The position numbers were made by a program, and so were the translations under genes. From Cristatella mucedo (Eukaryota; Bryozoa; Phylactolaemata; Cristatellidae): a stretch of DNA of 64,000 nt. Positions 1 through 12,624 of the stretch are shown here, in pieces (position 1 is the stretch's first letter; each line of letters begins with the position of its first letter). The stretch spans positions 1,243,501 to 1,307,500 of the forward strand of contig WPIO01000025.1 in assembly GCA_009760855.2 (NCBI GenBank), given 5' to 3'. The notes under the pieces are model-generated. The model searched no databases, had not been told where the DNA came from, and saw only the letters and a list, made by a program, of their open reading frames with translations.

Positions 1-137
1 GCAGTAGGCCACGTGCGGGCCGACCATGGCCAGCGTCTTCTTGCTCATGATCACGCCTGGACCGCCCATGCAGTAGGCGTAGTCCTGGTCAATGCCCAGC
101 TTGCCCATCTCGTCCGGCCGCCCGAAGCCCGGCTGCC
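1..137 (-). CDS. CHSY1: Chondroitin sulfate synthase, coding exon 2 (partial, runs off the left edge)
   Basis: This exon continues the exon at 2860-3445. On the minus strand the intron ends in ttgcag and the exon opens in phase 1, so the joined codon is Gly. The following residues include GFGRPDEMGKLG and then YCMGGPGVIMS. The block matches the GQTGLG..EEMGKL and CMGGPGVIMS region that follows the DxD motif in vertebrate CHSY1 and CHSY3. Exactly 45 codons after the split codon are visible before the window ends, with no stop. The remaining N-terminal glycosyltransferase domain and the C-terminal domain lie to the left of the window. Confidence 0.9.
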
Positions 138-247
138 CTGCAAGACGAGCCGTCGGCGCGGCGGCGCGTCAGCGCCGCGCCGGCCGCGGCATTCTCTGGC
201 GGCGCACGAAATGGGGGTCGGCCGCTCGCTAGACGAGCTCGGGGGTA

Positions 248-333
248 AAATAATAATAATAATAGTACACTTGGTAAAGCGCCCTTAGAGAATTCAATCG
301 CTTTCTGGGCGCTTTACAATCGCAGGAAATGGA
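248..333 (-). mobile_element. 3' tail of the CR1/L2-like LINE
   Basis: Read on the minus strand, it shows GGGCGCTTTACC-type paired arms around an AAGAATT core and ends in (TTA)n. This is the same hairpin-plus-trinucleotide tail that closes every LINE copy in the window. Only the tail is present. Confidence 0.75.
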
Positions 334-574
334 TAGGATGTACAGCGTCTTTTGAGCGATAGAATTTGACGCCGTCACACGTTCGAAAGAGCTCACCGGG
401 TGTTCCGGTGCGCCCACGTTCGTCTTCTGCCTGCCCACGATAAGGAAAAATGAACATTCGGCTCGACGAGCTGGCGATGACGAACGTTGGGGGGGGGACA
501 GAGGGCCAAAAACCGCCCATAGCTCCGACTGCTAGGGCGAGGCTGGGCTGGGCCGAGCGCTCTCTGTCTCTCCA

Positions 575-780
<206 letters not shown>

Positions 781-1934
781 AATTACAGCCGCGCCCGCCC
801 GCACCTCGCCGACAATTGCTGTTTAGCTTCCCTTGGGTGCCCGACGGACCTCGCAGAAGGGGCCACTCCCTCCGCCCAGATTCGAGGAGTTTGACCTCTG
901 GGAGCCTACCGTTCTTTCGTAGATGGGTCAGATTCGCGAGAGCGCGCATTGCGAAGCGTTCGGGTTCGCTTTCCAGAGTGGCAACTGTGACGCTTTAAGG
1001 TGGAAACCATGATTTCATGATTGCTTAGGAGGTTTTGCTCAGTTTAGAAAAACGAGGCCAGCCGAGCGGTTGGCCTTCGGCAAGACACTTCTCGCTCTTC
1101 AAATTAGGGCGCAAAGTTTCCTGCCTTTTTTTTAGGATGGTTCCCAGCGGTGCGCATTTTGAACTTCAGGCTCTCGCGGAAGGAGAATTGCTAGTTTTTT
1201 CCTTGAAAGGCTCACGAGTCGTTTCTGGGGCTGCTCGCCTTTGGCGCCGTGCTTCAGGCCGAAGAATTCTGCGGAGGAACGCCACCCGCACCCCTAGGTG
1301 GAGTCGTGTGATCTGCTGGGCAGGCATCCTGCGGGGGGGGGGGGCGAAGCCCCTGGCTCTACAAATGGCGGTACCAGCCCTCTTTTAGACGGTGTCTGGA
1401 GTGGCTTCCGGGCCCCGCTCTGGCGGTGCAGCTATCCAGACGTTCTCTAACTTGGGTATAGCCATCCTTGTAGAGGGGCTAGAAATCCCATCTTGTCGGC
1501 GCTTCCTTGGTGGGTAGGATCGAAGTCTGCCTCCAGCCAGAAAAAGGCAGCCATCTCATTTCAAAAGAAGCTTTTTTTGGACGAGAGGCTAGGGCGGCCT
1601 GCCGGCTGCTGCGGCCAGCGTTCTTAAGAAGGACGCACCAGTTGCATCTCGCGCGGTGTCCCTTCAGAGCTCTAGTTCCAAAACGGTCTCTTTGGGACGA
1701 CTCTCACACGTCCATAAATGGATACTTCCGGTCAAGAAATCACTACAAATTCAACTTCACAAATCAGACGTGCACGTTGTGGAGCAGCGACCACGAACTA
1801 CTAATGCATCGAGGATTTTTAGAAGGTAGTAGGATTTTTAGAAGGTAGTAGGTCAAAACGGTCTATAGTGTAAATGCTAGGTAAATATTGAGGCATCGCC
1901 ATTCAAACTGTTTCTCTACAGCCCTGATCCGTCT

Positions 1935-2062
1935 TTGCCTAAGGTTAAGCTGCTCACACTCGCCGACCCTGGCCGTGGGTTTGAGTCCTGCAGCAGGCAA
2001 TCCCGTTTTGCTACAAGCAAGGATAGTAACCCCTAAAGCCATTCTGCCGCTACATACATGAC
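1935..2062 (+). mobile_element. SINE-2 copy
   Basis: It has a B-box-like segment (gtgggtttgagtcc), then gcaggcaatcccgttttgc and finally cattctgccgctacata. The order and wording match the other SINE-2 copies near 24.4, 47.7 and 50.7 kb. It is degenerate and lacks a clear end. Confidence 0.55.
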
Positions 2063-2859
2063 ATCGTCGAAAAAGCTAATCTTTACTTTGAAGGGGCAAA
2101 CACAATTTTCTTAGATGGGAGTTAGAAAAGCTGTTAGGGCGACGAAACTTCAGTCGGTACGTTCATTTTTGGTTTCCAGATGGGTTGTCACTTTATATCG
2201 GAACCAAAATTTTAAAAAGGTTGCTAAATATAGCAATTCTTTTAATATTAGCTTAAAGAGGCCTGCATAGTGATGCTCACCTTCGGCGCACAGACTCGGA
2301 CTTTCCAAACAGGTGCACGAATATATTTTTAGTCATGCAATGGAAAAGGCTTAACGATGGTTCGCCTTGAGCTTAGAGCTAATGCTTTTTCCAAGTTTAT
2401 AAAGAGTAAAACTAATAGCTGAAGTGAACAGTTAAAATAAGGTAAAGAATAAGTGAGAATTTCTTAGCACTGTTAAAAAGCTTTTCAGAGACAATTTCAA
2501 AGAAAAATTCTTGACTTTGTGCACTTGTGCAATGCCCCTCAAAGTCAATGTTCCAATAACAAAATTCATGCAAAGTCTTAGCGAGCACGACTTAGATCTC
2601 ATCAAAAATAGAGGAAGATAAAGGGTATTTTAAGTCAGCACAAATGAGCTCTCGTCGAGATAGCTGGTAACAAAACCCTCGAGAGAGAGAGAGAGAGAGA
2701 GAAATTTCTGATCCGTTAAGGTGTTGGTGAAGACACGTCTTTTGAAAAGCCACGGGGTTTGTCAGCCACCGCTCGTTCGCTGTTCAGTGCAGCAAGCGAT
2801 TCTTAGAATAAAACGCAGCTGGGCTTCAGCACAATCACAGCAAGTGCGGAGCAGCTCAC

Positions 2860-3445
2860 CTATGTGCTGTGCGATGCTGCTATTGAGCGTGCACAGGAAC
2901 TTCTCCAATCGGTCACCCTTTATGTAGGCGTCATCGTCGACTCGCATGAACCACTCGTAGTCGTTTAGGAAGTGATCGTGCATGTATTTGAGCATGAGAA
3001 ACGACTTCTTCTGCGGAGGATAGGTGTCGTCCACGCCGCGAAGTGCCACCACGGGAATGTCATATTTGCTCGTGGAGCCCTCGCTCGAGAAAAACATGAT
3101 GTCGCCTGGCAGGTCCTGACCCCAGGAGGCGAACTGCGCGACGGCTCGATTGTCCAGGAAACTTCTGGCCGTCATCACTCCGACCAGCACCCGCTTTTGG
3201 CCACCGAACTGGCGCTGCGCCTCCGACGCCGACCTGCCTTTCCTCATCGGTGTGGCAAGCTCTTCGCACTGGTCGCTGTGCAGCAGATGATTGAGCAGGC
3301 AGCCGACGAGCAGACCAGCCAGCAATGCCAGCGAGTGCCGCAGCAACAATCGCAGCCATGCCGGCGGTGGAAATCTCTTGGCCGGCTTAGTGGCACCGAT
3401 GCCGTCCTTTCTGGCTGGCTGCCTGGTCTTGCTGCTGCCCTCCAT
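2860..3445 (-). CDS. CHSY1: Chondroitin sulfate synthase, coding exon 1 with start codon
   Basis: Encodes the N-terminal 195 residues of a Golgi type II membrane glycosyltransferase that builds the alternating GlcA/GalNAc chain of chondroitin sulfate. Visible in order: a basic cytosolic tail (1-28); a Leu-rich signal anchor at about residues 31-54; a short stem; then VGVMTA (88-93), FFSSEGS (118-124), ALRGVDDTYPPQKKSF (134-149) and MLKYMHDHF (151-159). EWFMRVDDDAYIKGDRL carries the DDD (170-172) that binds the metal/UDP-sugar. All of these blocks are characteristic of CHSY1/CHSY3 and occur in the family order. The chosen ATG has G at -3 and G at +4 and is followed directly by the anchor. The exon ends in phase 1 at a gtgagc donor and joins the 1-137 exon. 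Whether it is the CHSY1 or CHSY3 orthologue cannot be decided; many invertebrates have one gene. Confidence 0.93.
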
Positions 3446-4180
3446 GCCCGAGCGACCGCGGCGGCTGCAGCGACAGCGGTGACTTTTCGCAGCCTATCGG
3501 CGGGCGATTTACTCCAGCCTCGGAGTTTCCTGCAAAAAATGCAGTGCTTGAGATATCCAGCGGAATCTGAGGGCACACAGCTTGACTGAGACAGCAAGGC
3601 GCAAGATCGCGCATTCACTTGGGGGAGGGTGGAAATAGAGGTCGGTGCTTAGAGCTCCAACCCATCAGGTGAAGCTTGCGCGAGGAGCAAAGGAGAGCAA
3701 CCAAAGCAGGATGCTGCCCTGCCCCTGTCCTGGGGGAGGGGAGGGGGCGGCAATTCGGAGGCCGACCAGCACGCCGCCAAAGTTGCACGGCTTTATGAGT
3801 GCTTTTGCTTTCGCTTTTCTTCTTTGACAAATCTTTCTTCTTTCGAGCTTGATTTCTTCAGGATGCTGACGTAATCAATTAGTCATTCTCACTCATCTCT
3901 TCGACCCCATTGATTGCATTGCTATCATAAGATCATATGCGCTGTCCCATACCAGATTGGCACTATTTTTTTCTACAATACTTTGCGGCCTGCACTGGAT
4001 CAAAAGCTGATGCAAGGCCTTCAAATAAGGTCCCCTTTAAAATCACTGGATGCAAAACCTTGCTGTCTCACCAGCAAGTGAACACATGCGTGGCTACAAC
4101 CTGTTTAGCAAGCAACTCGTGAAAGCAATGCTTGCTGATCCTGTGTCTTTCCAAATGAATAGCTTGTAATCTGCATGCAG
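3446..4180. other. Upstream region of the CHSY1-like gene
   Basis: Sequence 5' of the minus-strand start codon. The first roughly 350 bp are moderately GC-rich and probably hold the 5' UTR and promoter; no clear TATA box is visible. Beyond 3830 it becomes AT-rich. No repeat family or coding exon was recognised. Confidence 0.4.
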
Positions 4181-4271
4181 ATTGCAGATAACAGTTCTAT
4201 TTGTTAGGCTAAAGTGTTACCTCACAAATAAGAGCATGCAGAGTGTGCATGAAAAAATGTATACGTATATG

Positions 4272-4303
4272 TATACACACACACACACACACACACACAC
4301 GCG

Positions 4304-4346
<43 letters not shown>
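4272..4346. repeat. (CA)n with internal (GC)n
   Basis: About 75 bp of CA dinucleotides interrupted by a short gcgcgcgcgc stretch near 4301-4312; alternating purine-pyrimidine, so Z-DNA prone. Confidence 0.95.
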
Positions 4347-4349
<3 letters not shown>

Positions 4350-4670
4350 CACACACAACCATGGGGACAGGTCTGTACACTTACACAAGTACTATATGCA
4401 AATATATGGGATGGCATGCACATGGCCTGCAAGAACGCAGCAAGTATCGTAGCCAGCTTAGTCAAAGCTGCAAAATAACCTGCATCGACATTTATTCCTG
4501 TGTTGCAATTAGATGCCGTCTGCCACAAGCTTTGTGTGTACTGACCATGGACCAGAAAACACTATAAAAAACAGTGCTCTCTCTGCTGCCTGGACTCCTG
4601 CTGATTGTATGTATCACCAAGCCATGCTTGAGCAATACTCTCTAATTGGACTCTCTAATACGCCAAATAG

Positions 4671-4700
4671 TTAGTAATTAATTAATTAATTAATTAATTA
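4671..4700. repeat. (TTAA)n tetranucleotide repeat
   Basis: About seven tandem TTAA/ATTA units in AT-rich DNA. Confidence 0.9.
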
Positions 4701-5691
4701 GGACACTATATACGGAATCTGTTTGCCAGCCATCTTTTCTATTAAAACGGATTTTTGTTTCTGGCCGAAAAGCCTGCTTTCTCTTAGCGAAAGTGGCTAT
4801 TGCTACTCGCATGCATCCAATCATTCCCTTCGACTGCTACCTTGCCAGCAGACTGATCTATGATTACACGCCAGTTGCCCGTAAGTGGTACGATATGATG
4901 CATGCAATCTGTCAATAATGTGGGCCGCTACTGGATATGAATCTCCGATTAGACGTCAGTCAGTTGCCCCGAAGGAGTACGGTATGACGAATGCACTCTG
5001 TCAATAATGTGGGCTGCCACTGGACATTAAGCAATGCACGCTGCCATGAACTGCAGCAGAAGAGTGATAAGGTTTGCAGCAGCAGGAAACTGCATCCGAC
5101 TGCCGTTCGTGCGTGCGTGCGTGCTAGTGAGTTTGCACGCATGGCAACCCTCTGTGCCACCGGTTTTCATCCTTGAATCGCTCACTGTCGGAGCCCAGGC
5201 GACGGCTATGGGGGAGGGGACTCCGGGTTCAAGGCCTGTCTGTCTGCTTTGTTTCGGCCAAGTTTTCCGTGAGGATTACCTTAAAGAGCCCGGTCTTCCA
5301 AAAGCCAAGCCCACACTTGGTCAGGCAAGGACAAAGCATGCACTTAACACACACAAATGTAGACCGCTGCTTAGGGGAAGGGGCTGAAAAGTTAGGACCT
5401 GCTGGCTGCTGCATGGCTCAGACTATGCCCCATAGTATAACAGTAAGCGGCTGAGGTAACAAGGCATAATCTGCCCAAGTGGATGACTTGCTAGGACTTG
5501 CGACTATGCATCTGGTGTCGGAGATCATGAATTCTAGTATCTAGGTGGAAAAGACCTATCCTGCTTTTCTCTGGTGCAAAGATACCCTCAATGTAGTCGT
5601 TGTGCTTTGTGAAACTACCACAAGGTTCAGCTAAAACGACACGTTTTTCTTCATATATTCATTCACGCTATATAAGCTCCTATGTAAGATT

Positions 5692-5729
<38 letters not shown>

Positions 5730-7210
5730 TGATAGATAGATAAAAAGAGAGAGAGAAGGAAGAGAGAGGAGAGCAGTTTTCATGTTGCCTATGCTGTCGT
5801 GTTTTGGTTGTCCCAACCGTTGGTGCAGCAGCTTGCGCCAGGAATTCGATGCATCCACTGGCAGCAGCAGACATCCATAGCTGCCACTCGTGCATGCATG
5901 AGCCGATGCAATCGCTCAGCTCTTGGACTCATCTGTGGTAAAAAGCTAGCTGTAGGCAAACGCTTAGCAGCTGCCTGAGCTGCTGCCGCCAGAGCAGCTC
6001 AGGCAGCTGCTGCAGTCAGAGGCTGCTGCATGCTGGTTTGCAATGAAACCATGCAGCCCTCTCTGACTGCTCTGCCTTTCACAATATCAGAAAGCACACC
6101 GTGAAAGATGTGCTACACTTCACCATCAAGAGATAGCACTGTGTGAGCATAAGTTAGGTTTAAGTAGAGCCCATTCTGTTTTAACAGAGCCTGATAGGTA
6201 GTCGTCAGCCGAGGCTGAACCCCGACGGCTGGGCTGGAGGCAACTACGACATGACTGTGGACCTCATCAGATGGGCAGACAGGACAATGCATTCGTGCTA
6301 ACGGCTACAGGCAATCTGAAAGTCAACATTAAATGCTCTCTACACTGCCTTTTAATCAACAAATGATTGTGGACAGACGAGATAGGGCATTACACAACAA
6401 TTGGTCCTATTTGAAGAGTGTGGCTGCTCGACTTAATCTGTCTCCCCCGGGAACACCCATCGCCATACAGGCGCCGGGCCAGAGCAGCAGCAGCAGCTCG
6501 AGCTGAAAGGGAGCTTCGGCGGCAGCAGTGGCGCCCACCTTCCTGCTTCGTTTTTTGGGTAGCAAACGACGAATTGCGCTCGGAAAAATGGTAAGTCTGC
6601 AGGAGCTAGCGTCGGCAGCAGGTACCGTCAACAGCAGATACTGCCCGAAGCAGGTACTGCTGCATACTTCGCTCAGGTTGGCCAAGGACAAGAATCGTTC
6701 TTATATCTACAGATGGTTTTTCTGTATGGTCTCGCATGAACGCCACGGTCCATTGATAGCATGCACTAAAATAAACCACAGCCTCTTGATGGGCGTTTGC
6801 TAAGTTTACATTTGCTCAAGTCAAGCAGCATATAGGGAATGTCATTTGCAGTAATTTCGTCTGGCTGAAAAACTTAGCAATAGAAAGAACCCAGAGGATT
6901 CTCCAAAATGCCGTCGCCAGCCCCAGTAGTCGACAATTTCGTCCTGACTTTTAATCAGGTCGTAGAAATTGCATTACTGCAGTCCATATATAGTGCACAT
7001 GATCACGGCCAGTGGTGGAGCCAGGATTTTCATCTGGAGGGGACAAGACCTACAAACCTTTTATGTAGGGGCAAGGCCAGCAATTAATGAATAGTTATAG
7101 CACACAATCAGCGTGTTTATTCGACATAATAAGACATAGTTTCGGCATTGGTAACGGTGGGTGGGCATAGGAACAGGGTGCAGCCCACGTGTGGGCTGGC
7201 CGGCTGTGGG
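4701..7210. other. Intergenic stretch without recognised genes
   Basis: Mixed composition. It contains a (TA)n run at about 5694-5728 followed by GATA and GA units, and CAG/CTG-rich patches near 5820-6020 and 6480-6660. The open frames here have no recognisable domains. Confidence 0.5.
5966..6011. repeat. Perfect 19-bp inverted repeat with 8-nt loop
   Basis: Arms at 5966-5984 and 5993-6011 (AGCAGCTGCCTGAGCTGCT and its exact complement) flank the loop gccgccag. The outer flanks do not pair. It could be a small foldback, a precursor-like hairpin or a chance product of CTG-rich sequence. Confidence 0.8.
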
Positions 7211-7289
7211 GGCACTTCGCATATACCGCAGGGCTCGAGCTCACGACCTCGGTCATTGAATGCATTCACCTTGACTTAGATCGTTAAAG
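7211..7289 (-). mobile_element. SINE-1 fragment
   Basis: On the minus strand: ccgaggtcgtgagctcgagc (B box) followed by a ggtatatgcgaagtgcc-like segment, as in SINE-1. The 3' tail is missing. Confidence 0.6.
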
Positions 7290-7426
7290 GTGAGCCGAAG
7301 TGTAAATGGATTAGATATAAAACAGCTATTTATTGGTGCAAAACACTGCAAAGAAAATGCAACTTTCGTCAGCTTTCTCTTTCATTGACCTGCATGCAGT
7401 TACAAAATACCAAAGGACGGCCCATT

Positions 7427-7550
7427 CAACAGCCTCATTTACATAGCAGCAGAAGAGGCCTTAGCTGGCATCACCTCTGCTCGGAACAGGCAATACACAT
7501 TTTTTGGGGCAGACTCGAACATCAACTTGGATGGTGAACGTTTGAGCATC
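7427..7550 (-). mobile_element. SINE-2 copy
   Basis: Minus-strand copy: the plus strand shows cagcctcatttacatagcag, then agaagaggcc and a B-box-like agactcgaac, mirroring the ctcttctgccgctat...gaggc end of SINE-2. Confidence 0.55.
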
Positions 7551-7802
7551 ACAATCCTGAGCTAAGACAGCTCGTTCGCCTTCCAGCACAGTTAGTTTCC
7601 CTTTTATTCTCAACTGCATTTGCATAAGTCAACACACTCTATTTTAAAACCAACCGCACTCCCACGATTTGCACTCAGAAAAGTAACTAGCCACCAGGCT
7701 TTCACGTTTACTCTCGTTCACTGCTATCTCGCCCAGACAGTAGGAGAGTAACAGATGCAGCCGGCAGAGCCGAACTATGGATAATTTTGTTCATTCATCA
7801 AA

Positions 7803-7933
7803 TTCGGCAGCACTACAATACGACCGAGGTTAACGTGCTCACCTCTAAGACCCAGCTCGTGGGCTCGAGCCCTTCGACATATGTGTAGCCCTGGATAGAG
7901 ATTCAGTTCTCTTGGGGCACTATACAAACGAGT
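7803..7933 (+). mobile_element. SINE-1 copy
   Basis: tRNA-like head with B box gtgggctcgagcc, then ggatagagattcagttctct and a gggcactatacaaa tail. The tail corresponds to the LINE hairpin tail. Confidence 0.65.
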
Positions 7934-9248
7934 AATGCATATTCCTTCTGCTCATTCCATTCTTGCCGTTGCATTAGCAACTAATAGCACAGAGGGGGGC
8001 TACTTCTTAGAATAGGCGAAGCGTCAATAATCATCCATCCTGCAAGCTAAAGGCTTGCTTCATCCCACTCATCACAGGTACAAATAGGTCAAATAGAAAA
8101 GAGGTGCTAGGATGGCAGTTATATTATATTTAGGATGGCAGTTATAGGGTACCGCTGAATCCAGTGGCTCCTTGAGCATAAGACAGGACCCAGAGGATTC
8201 ACCAGAAACTCACTGCCGTCAGACCTTCCGAGTCGGTTGCTGCGATGCGACTTAGAAGCAGACACCAGGAGTTGAATCATTGCTCAGCTCTCTGTAAGCG
8301 CACACGGTCGCCGCTTTAATTCAAAGCCAGTGGTTCCAAGTAGACCACCGTGCAGGCAGGCGATCGGCATGTCTTTCCGTTAGCAACACGTCAGCAACTG
8401 CTGCTTGCTGAAGAGGAGAACCGAAGGCGCCAAGCAATTCGCCGGCTCTGCTTGCCTGCTGCCTACACTGCCTACAGCTGCTAGCTGGTCGGTACACGTG
8501 ACCGGCCAATCGCAGCAGCCACGAGCTCCTCGACGGCCTGAGCCGACTGCTGCTGCTCGGCTGCTGCCGTAAACCGACCGTCCGACCGACGCTGCCAGTG
8601 CTGCATAAGCTGGCTCTGCCAGTGCTACTGCTGCACCCATTCGGCCAACAGAACAGGCTGATTTGCATGCGAACAAGGGCCACCCACAGGGCTCTGCATC
8701 GACAGCACCGCCACCCAGACACCACTCGAGAGCGCCTCAGCTCTCAGTTTTACTTCGGACGCCCACAGGCCCGAGGCATCCGTGCGGCAGTGTCAGTGCG
8801 AAGCTGGGGCCTGTGCATCGCGAGAGACAGCCGCTTCAGTTTTGACATGTTCCGCCGCCTGGCAGCATCGTGCTTGATAACGAGAGCCAGCGTGAGCGAT
8901 GGCGTCTGGACAGAGCCGTCAGGACATGCCACTAGCAATAGGGGTAGTGCTGGCAGGAGAGAGGCCGATAAATAGGTAAACCATGAAGAGAAGCAGACAG
9001 CAGCACGATTGCTAGGCGTGTGAGCGTGTGCATGTGCACACGAGCAACCGATGGCATGCCGACAAGCCCCCACATGTGAGCCCTAGCATGCAGGCTCGTT
9101 TTTGTGCCAGCATGTCTCAGGTGGGGTGACCAGCAGGCACGGTGTCTGTAGCCGTGCTGCACCGTTGCATGCACACACATGCACCGGAGCGCACCAGAAA
9201 ACGGCATTTCTCCATCATGCAGCTGACACCGAGGCAGGCATCTAGCAG
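7934..9248. other. Non-coding stretch, partly CTG/CAG rich
   Basis: Contains a short duplicated phrase (aggatggcagttata, about 8109-8145) and, at 8300-8900, GC-rich sequence with many ctgctg runs. Several 90-130-residue open frames overlap on both strands with low-complexity composition and no domain; none is called as a gene. Confidence 0.4.
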
Positions 9249-9539
9249 ACGTTTCAGCACCAGGTACCGCTCAGAGCAAGACTCAAGACTCACAAACGAG
9301 CCTCCTGCCTTCCGACTGTCCCCCGTCCATCCACTGCCCCGTCCATCCACTGCCCCCCGTCCATCCACTGCCCCCGTCCATCCACTGCCCCCGTCCATCC
9401 ACTGCCCCCGTCCATCCACTGCCCCGTCCATCCACTGCCCCTCCTTTCTCCCCCCTGCTGCTGCTGCCTCAGCTGCTGCTCGCTCTTCGTGTCCGGCCTG
9501 TTCTTTCCAGCTGCTGCCTGTCCTCTCACCTTTGCGCCT
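9249..9539. repeat. 290-bp dispersed repeat with internal VNTR, copy A
   Basis: Shares its full length, nearly base for base, with 12625-12914. Layout: about 75 bp of unique head beginning acgtttcagcaccaggtacc; seven units of a roughly 16-17-bp minisatellite (gtccatccactgcccc, 9326-9440); then a CTG-rich tail ending ctcacctttgcgcct. Homology stops abruptly on both sides. No terminal inverted repeats, tRNA boxes or poly(A) are evident. It may be a recent non-autonomous insertion or a local duplication. Confidence 0.85.
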
Positions 9540-11200
9540 GTCCCCACCACCACCACCGCCACTGCTAGGACGAGTGATGAAATCTTTAGATGACGTTTTA
9601 TGATACATCGAATAGCTGCACGGCAAGGAAGTTAGCAGCCGGGCGAGCGACTGGCAATGGCTTGCAGCAGCCAGCAGCAGCCAGCAGCAACTGCAGAAGT
9701 AGCAGCAGCAGCAGCAGACCGACTGGCCCATCGAGGTGCTCAACAGGTGGCAAAGATAAACACTATCCCCAACCCACACATACTCGGTAGCTTTGGCAGG
9801 TCAGCAGTAAAGAATCAAACGTAAATAAAAAGGCAGTGCTGAGTCACCAGAGCTTTCATGGCTCTCCCTTCCGATCGACAAAGGATGACAGTCTTATTGA
9901 TCCAAGGGGGTTGAACCAAGGCGCCCAGCACCAGAGACTAATATCTCGTAAGAGCTCTGCCTGCCGTTCCAGCAGAAATTCTGCAGCCTGTCGGCAGCTT
10001 TTCGAGGAGGGGTAGTGTGGAGGGGTGGGAGCTGCACCTGCAGCAGCAGCAGCAAGCACAGCCTTCCTGGTCAAACAGCCACCTTCTGCCAAGCACTCAC
10101 CGAGTTACTCAGCTGCCCGCACGCCTGCAAAAGCTTATAGCAGCTGTCACGGCTGACACGGCTCTGCCAAAGCCAATCAGCCATCACCTGCAGCCCCAAA
10201 TTAACTAGATGAGGCAAGACTGGTATGAGCCCTGTTTCACAGGGGCACGATGGTATGCCAAAAGCCCATCGGTGAACATCTGCCTCACACTCAAACTGTG
10301 CCCGTCGAAGGATCAACAAAAGCAGTGGGCAAACTCACGTGGAGTGTACGCCGTGGCAAAACGCTCCTCTCCAGCTGCGGCAGGGCAGCTCACAGCGAGA
10401 ACAATTAGCTTCGTTCGTCGTCTTCTGGTGCAGTCCATGTCCCGTAGCAAGAAAGGAAGGGCCCAATGAAAGAGAAGCTGCTGCTGCTGCTTCTCCCCAA
10501 TGAGGGTCGCTGACTCTGTCAGGTGAACGCTATTCGAAATTAACCGTGTATCCCCCATGCACCGCTGGCGAGCTGCATCAGCACGAGTCAAAGGGGCAGT
10601 GCTGCCTCTTGAAACGAGCCTCGGGCACTCTGACGAAGACAGCCGTCGATCGCCGGTTCGACCCTATGTTGCTGCTTCGTGTGCGAGTGTGCGCTTGAGT
10701 GTGAGCCTGTGCAAGCCGGAGGGCTTGCCCGTACCCGTCAAATTAGACAAAGATCAGCCACCTCTGTCACCTGGGCGAATCGTCATTTCTGCCAGGCAAT
10801 TCCAAAGCTCGGTGTGGCCGACCTAAGTGGCCTGGCTCTCCAGCTGTGTCAATTGCCTTTCCCATAGCCGCCACCGTCCTCACGTGGCTAGTAACCGGAG
10901 CCCAAACAAATTCCACCAAAAACCGTGGCCTATCCGGAAACCCCACCCTGTCTGATCGGCCTTACCGTCACCGCAAGCAAAGCAAGCATCAGAGACTAGG
11001 AGCCGCGATCGACTGATGGGGTCACTTCTCACAGACAGACAGACCATGGCCGGCTGCAGAGTCTCAGTAGGCAGCACTAGCAGAGAGCTGCTTTCAGCCG
11101 CTGCTGTTGCTGTCGCAATCCCCACCGCTTTGGTCCAAACTGGGCTGCGAACCAACAGCCTAAGAGTCAGGGCACCAGCCAGCCCAGAGTCACGAAGGGG
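9540..11200. other. Non-coding stretch with CAG/CTG patches
   Basis: Short (CAG)n-like runs occur near 9660-9720 and 10040-10060, with a CACCAC run near 9545. No exon with a recognisable domain was found. Confidence 0.4.
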
Positions 11201-12140
11201 GGCCGGGCACGGGGCAGCTCGACCGTAGCACCGGCGTTGGCTGCTGCTGACCATCGCGAGAGAGCGGGCTCCTTTGCAATCGGCTGGCCGCTAGCTCTGG
11301 GCACAGGCGGCGCCACAACGCGAAGGACTTCGCTAGCCTCCGCTGCTCCATCTAGACAAAAGCGCTGCGCTGTGCCGACCGGTCAGCAAGCCGGCACGGC
11401 TCGGCGGCGGCGGCTGCCGCATCGCGCCAGGCTTACCGAGCGTCGCCAGCCGTGCGGCTGTCCGCGTAAACTCGCGAGCGAGCGACACTGCGCCGTAGCC
11501 GCCTCCGCGGTCGCGATGGCGATGAACCACGTACGAACGCGAGGCGGGCGTCGCGGGCCAGTGCCTTATTAATACCCGCGCGTCGGCGGCAGCGGATCCT
11601 CGCCGCTATTATTAGAAGCACGCTCCGGAGCTATTGTTGAGAAAGAGACGACGTCGCCGCCGGAAGAGGGGCCGCGCCGGCGCCGGCGGTGCGAACGTAT
11701 GCGCGCCGCCGGGTCCGACCCCCCCCCCAATCTGGTCAAGATACGGCATGCAAACAAGCGCCACGGGTCGCTGTCGGGCAAGGCATGGAATGAGGACGTC
11801 CGTCGATTTCTCGCGCGGCGCCGGCCGCGCCAGCTTCGGCGGCCGGCGCGAGCGGCCGCGCGGGCCGCCGCTGCCGAGCGAGCATCGCTGCGTCCGAGAC
11901 GCGAGCGCCGCTGCGCCGATGCTCCGCTCGGCGTGTCTTCGGCGGCGACGCGGCAGCGTGCGCCGGCCGCGCTACCGCGTCGCGGCCGTCACGGCCGCAT
12001 TTTGCTGGCACGGAGCGTGCGACGGCTGCGAGTTTGTGGTCGCTCGCTATGGCTACGGCCGCTGCGGTTGACGCGGTCGCGCCTTCGAGAGGCGCCCGCG
12101 CTCGCTCTCGCTCCGTAGATTCGCCGATCGGCGCCGCTCC
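11200..12140. promoter_or_regulatory. CpG-dense island
   Basis: Strongly GC- and CpG-rich segment (for example around 11640-12110) contrasting with AT-rich flanks. It looks like an unmethylated island or promoter, but I find no convincing first exon on either strand; all open frames are Arg/Ala-rich products of GC composition. Confidence 0.45.
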
Positions 12141-12284
12141 GCACTAAGCAACGCCGAGAAATCCCAGGCGATAATTAAACGGGTCCATCGAACGACTGCG
12201 ATAGACTGAGATTTCCACAGTAAGCGTCGAAACGCTGCGATTTTTATTCCGAATTATACAGATTTGTGTTACGGGTTTACTGCG

Positions 12285-12433
12285 CTGGTTCAGCCCAGCA
12301 GTTAAGGTGTTCACCTCGACCAAGGAGTAAAGGTGAATGCACTGCATGACATTGCAAATCGTGGGCTTGAGCCCCGCGGCATATGTAAAGCGCCTGAATT
12401 GTTGTTCTCTTAGGGCACTATGCAAATGAATTG
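12285..12433 (+). mobile_element. SINE-1 copy
   Basis: Head ggttcagcccagcagttaag, B box gtgggcttgagcccc, then gcatatgtaaagcgcctgaa and a tail ending gcactatgcaaatgaattg. A roughly 25-bp insertion (gtaaaggtgaatgcactgca) separates the head from the B box compared with other copies. Confidence 0.75.
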
Positions 12434-12624
12434 TGCACGTGGCCACCAGATTTAAATAAAAATCGCGCCACACTATAGACAACTAACTGTGTTCCACGCT
12501 TACCCGCCAAAGTTCTAGCGATTGCGCTTTCGCGTTCTCATGCAGTGGCTTCCAACGGCCCAGAAGGCAGCTCTAAATAATCGAACTGCGATACAGCTGT
12601 CACTTTTCAAAATAGGTGTCGCAT

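Noticed and set aside
9326-9440. Regular 16-17-bp units resembling a CRISPR array
   Set aside because: Units are contiguous without spacers and occur in an animal genome; it is a minisatellite.
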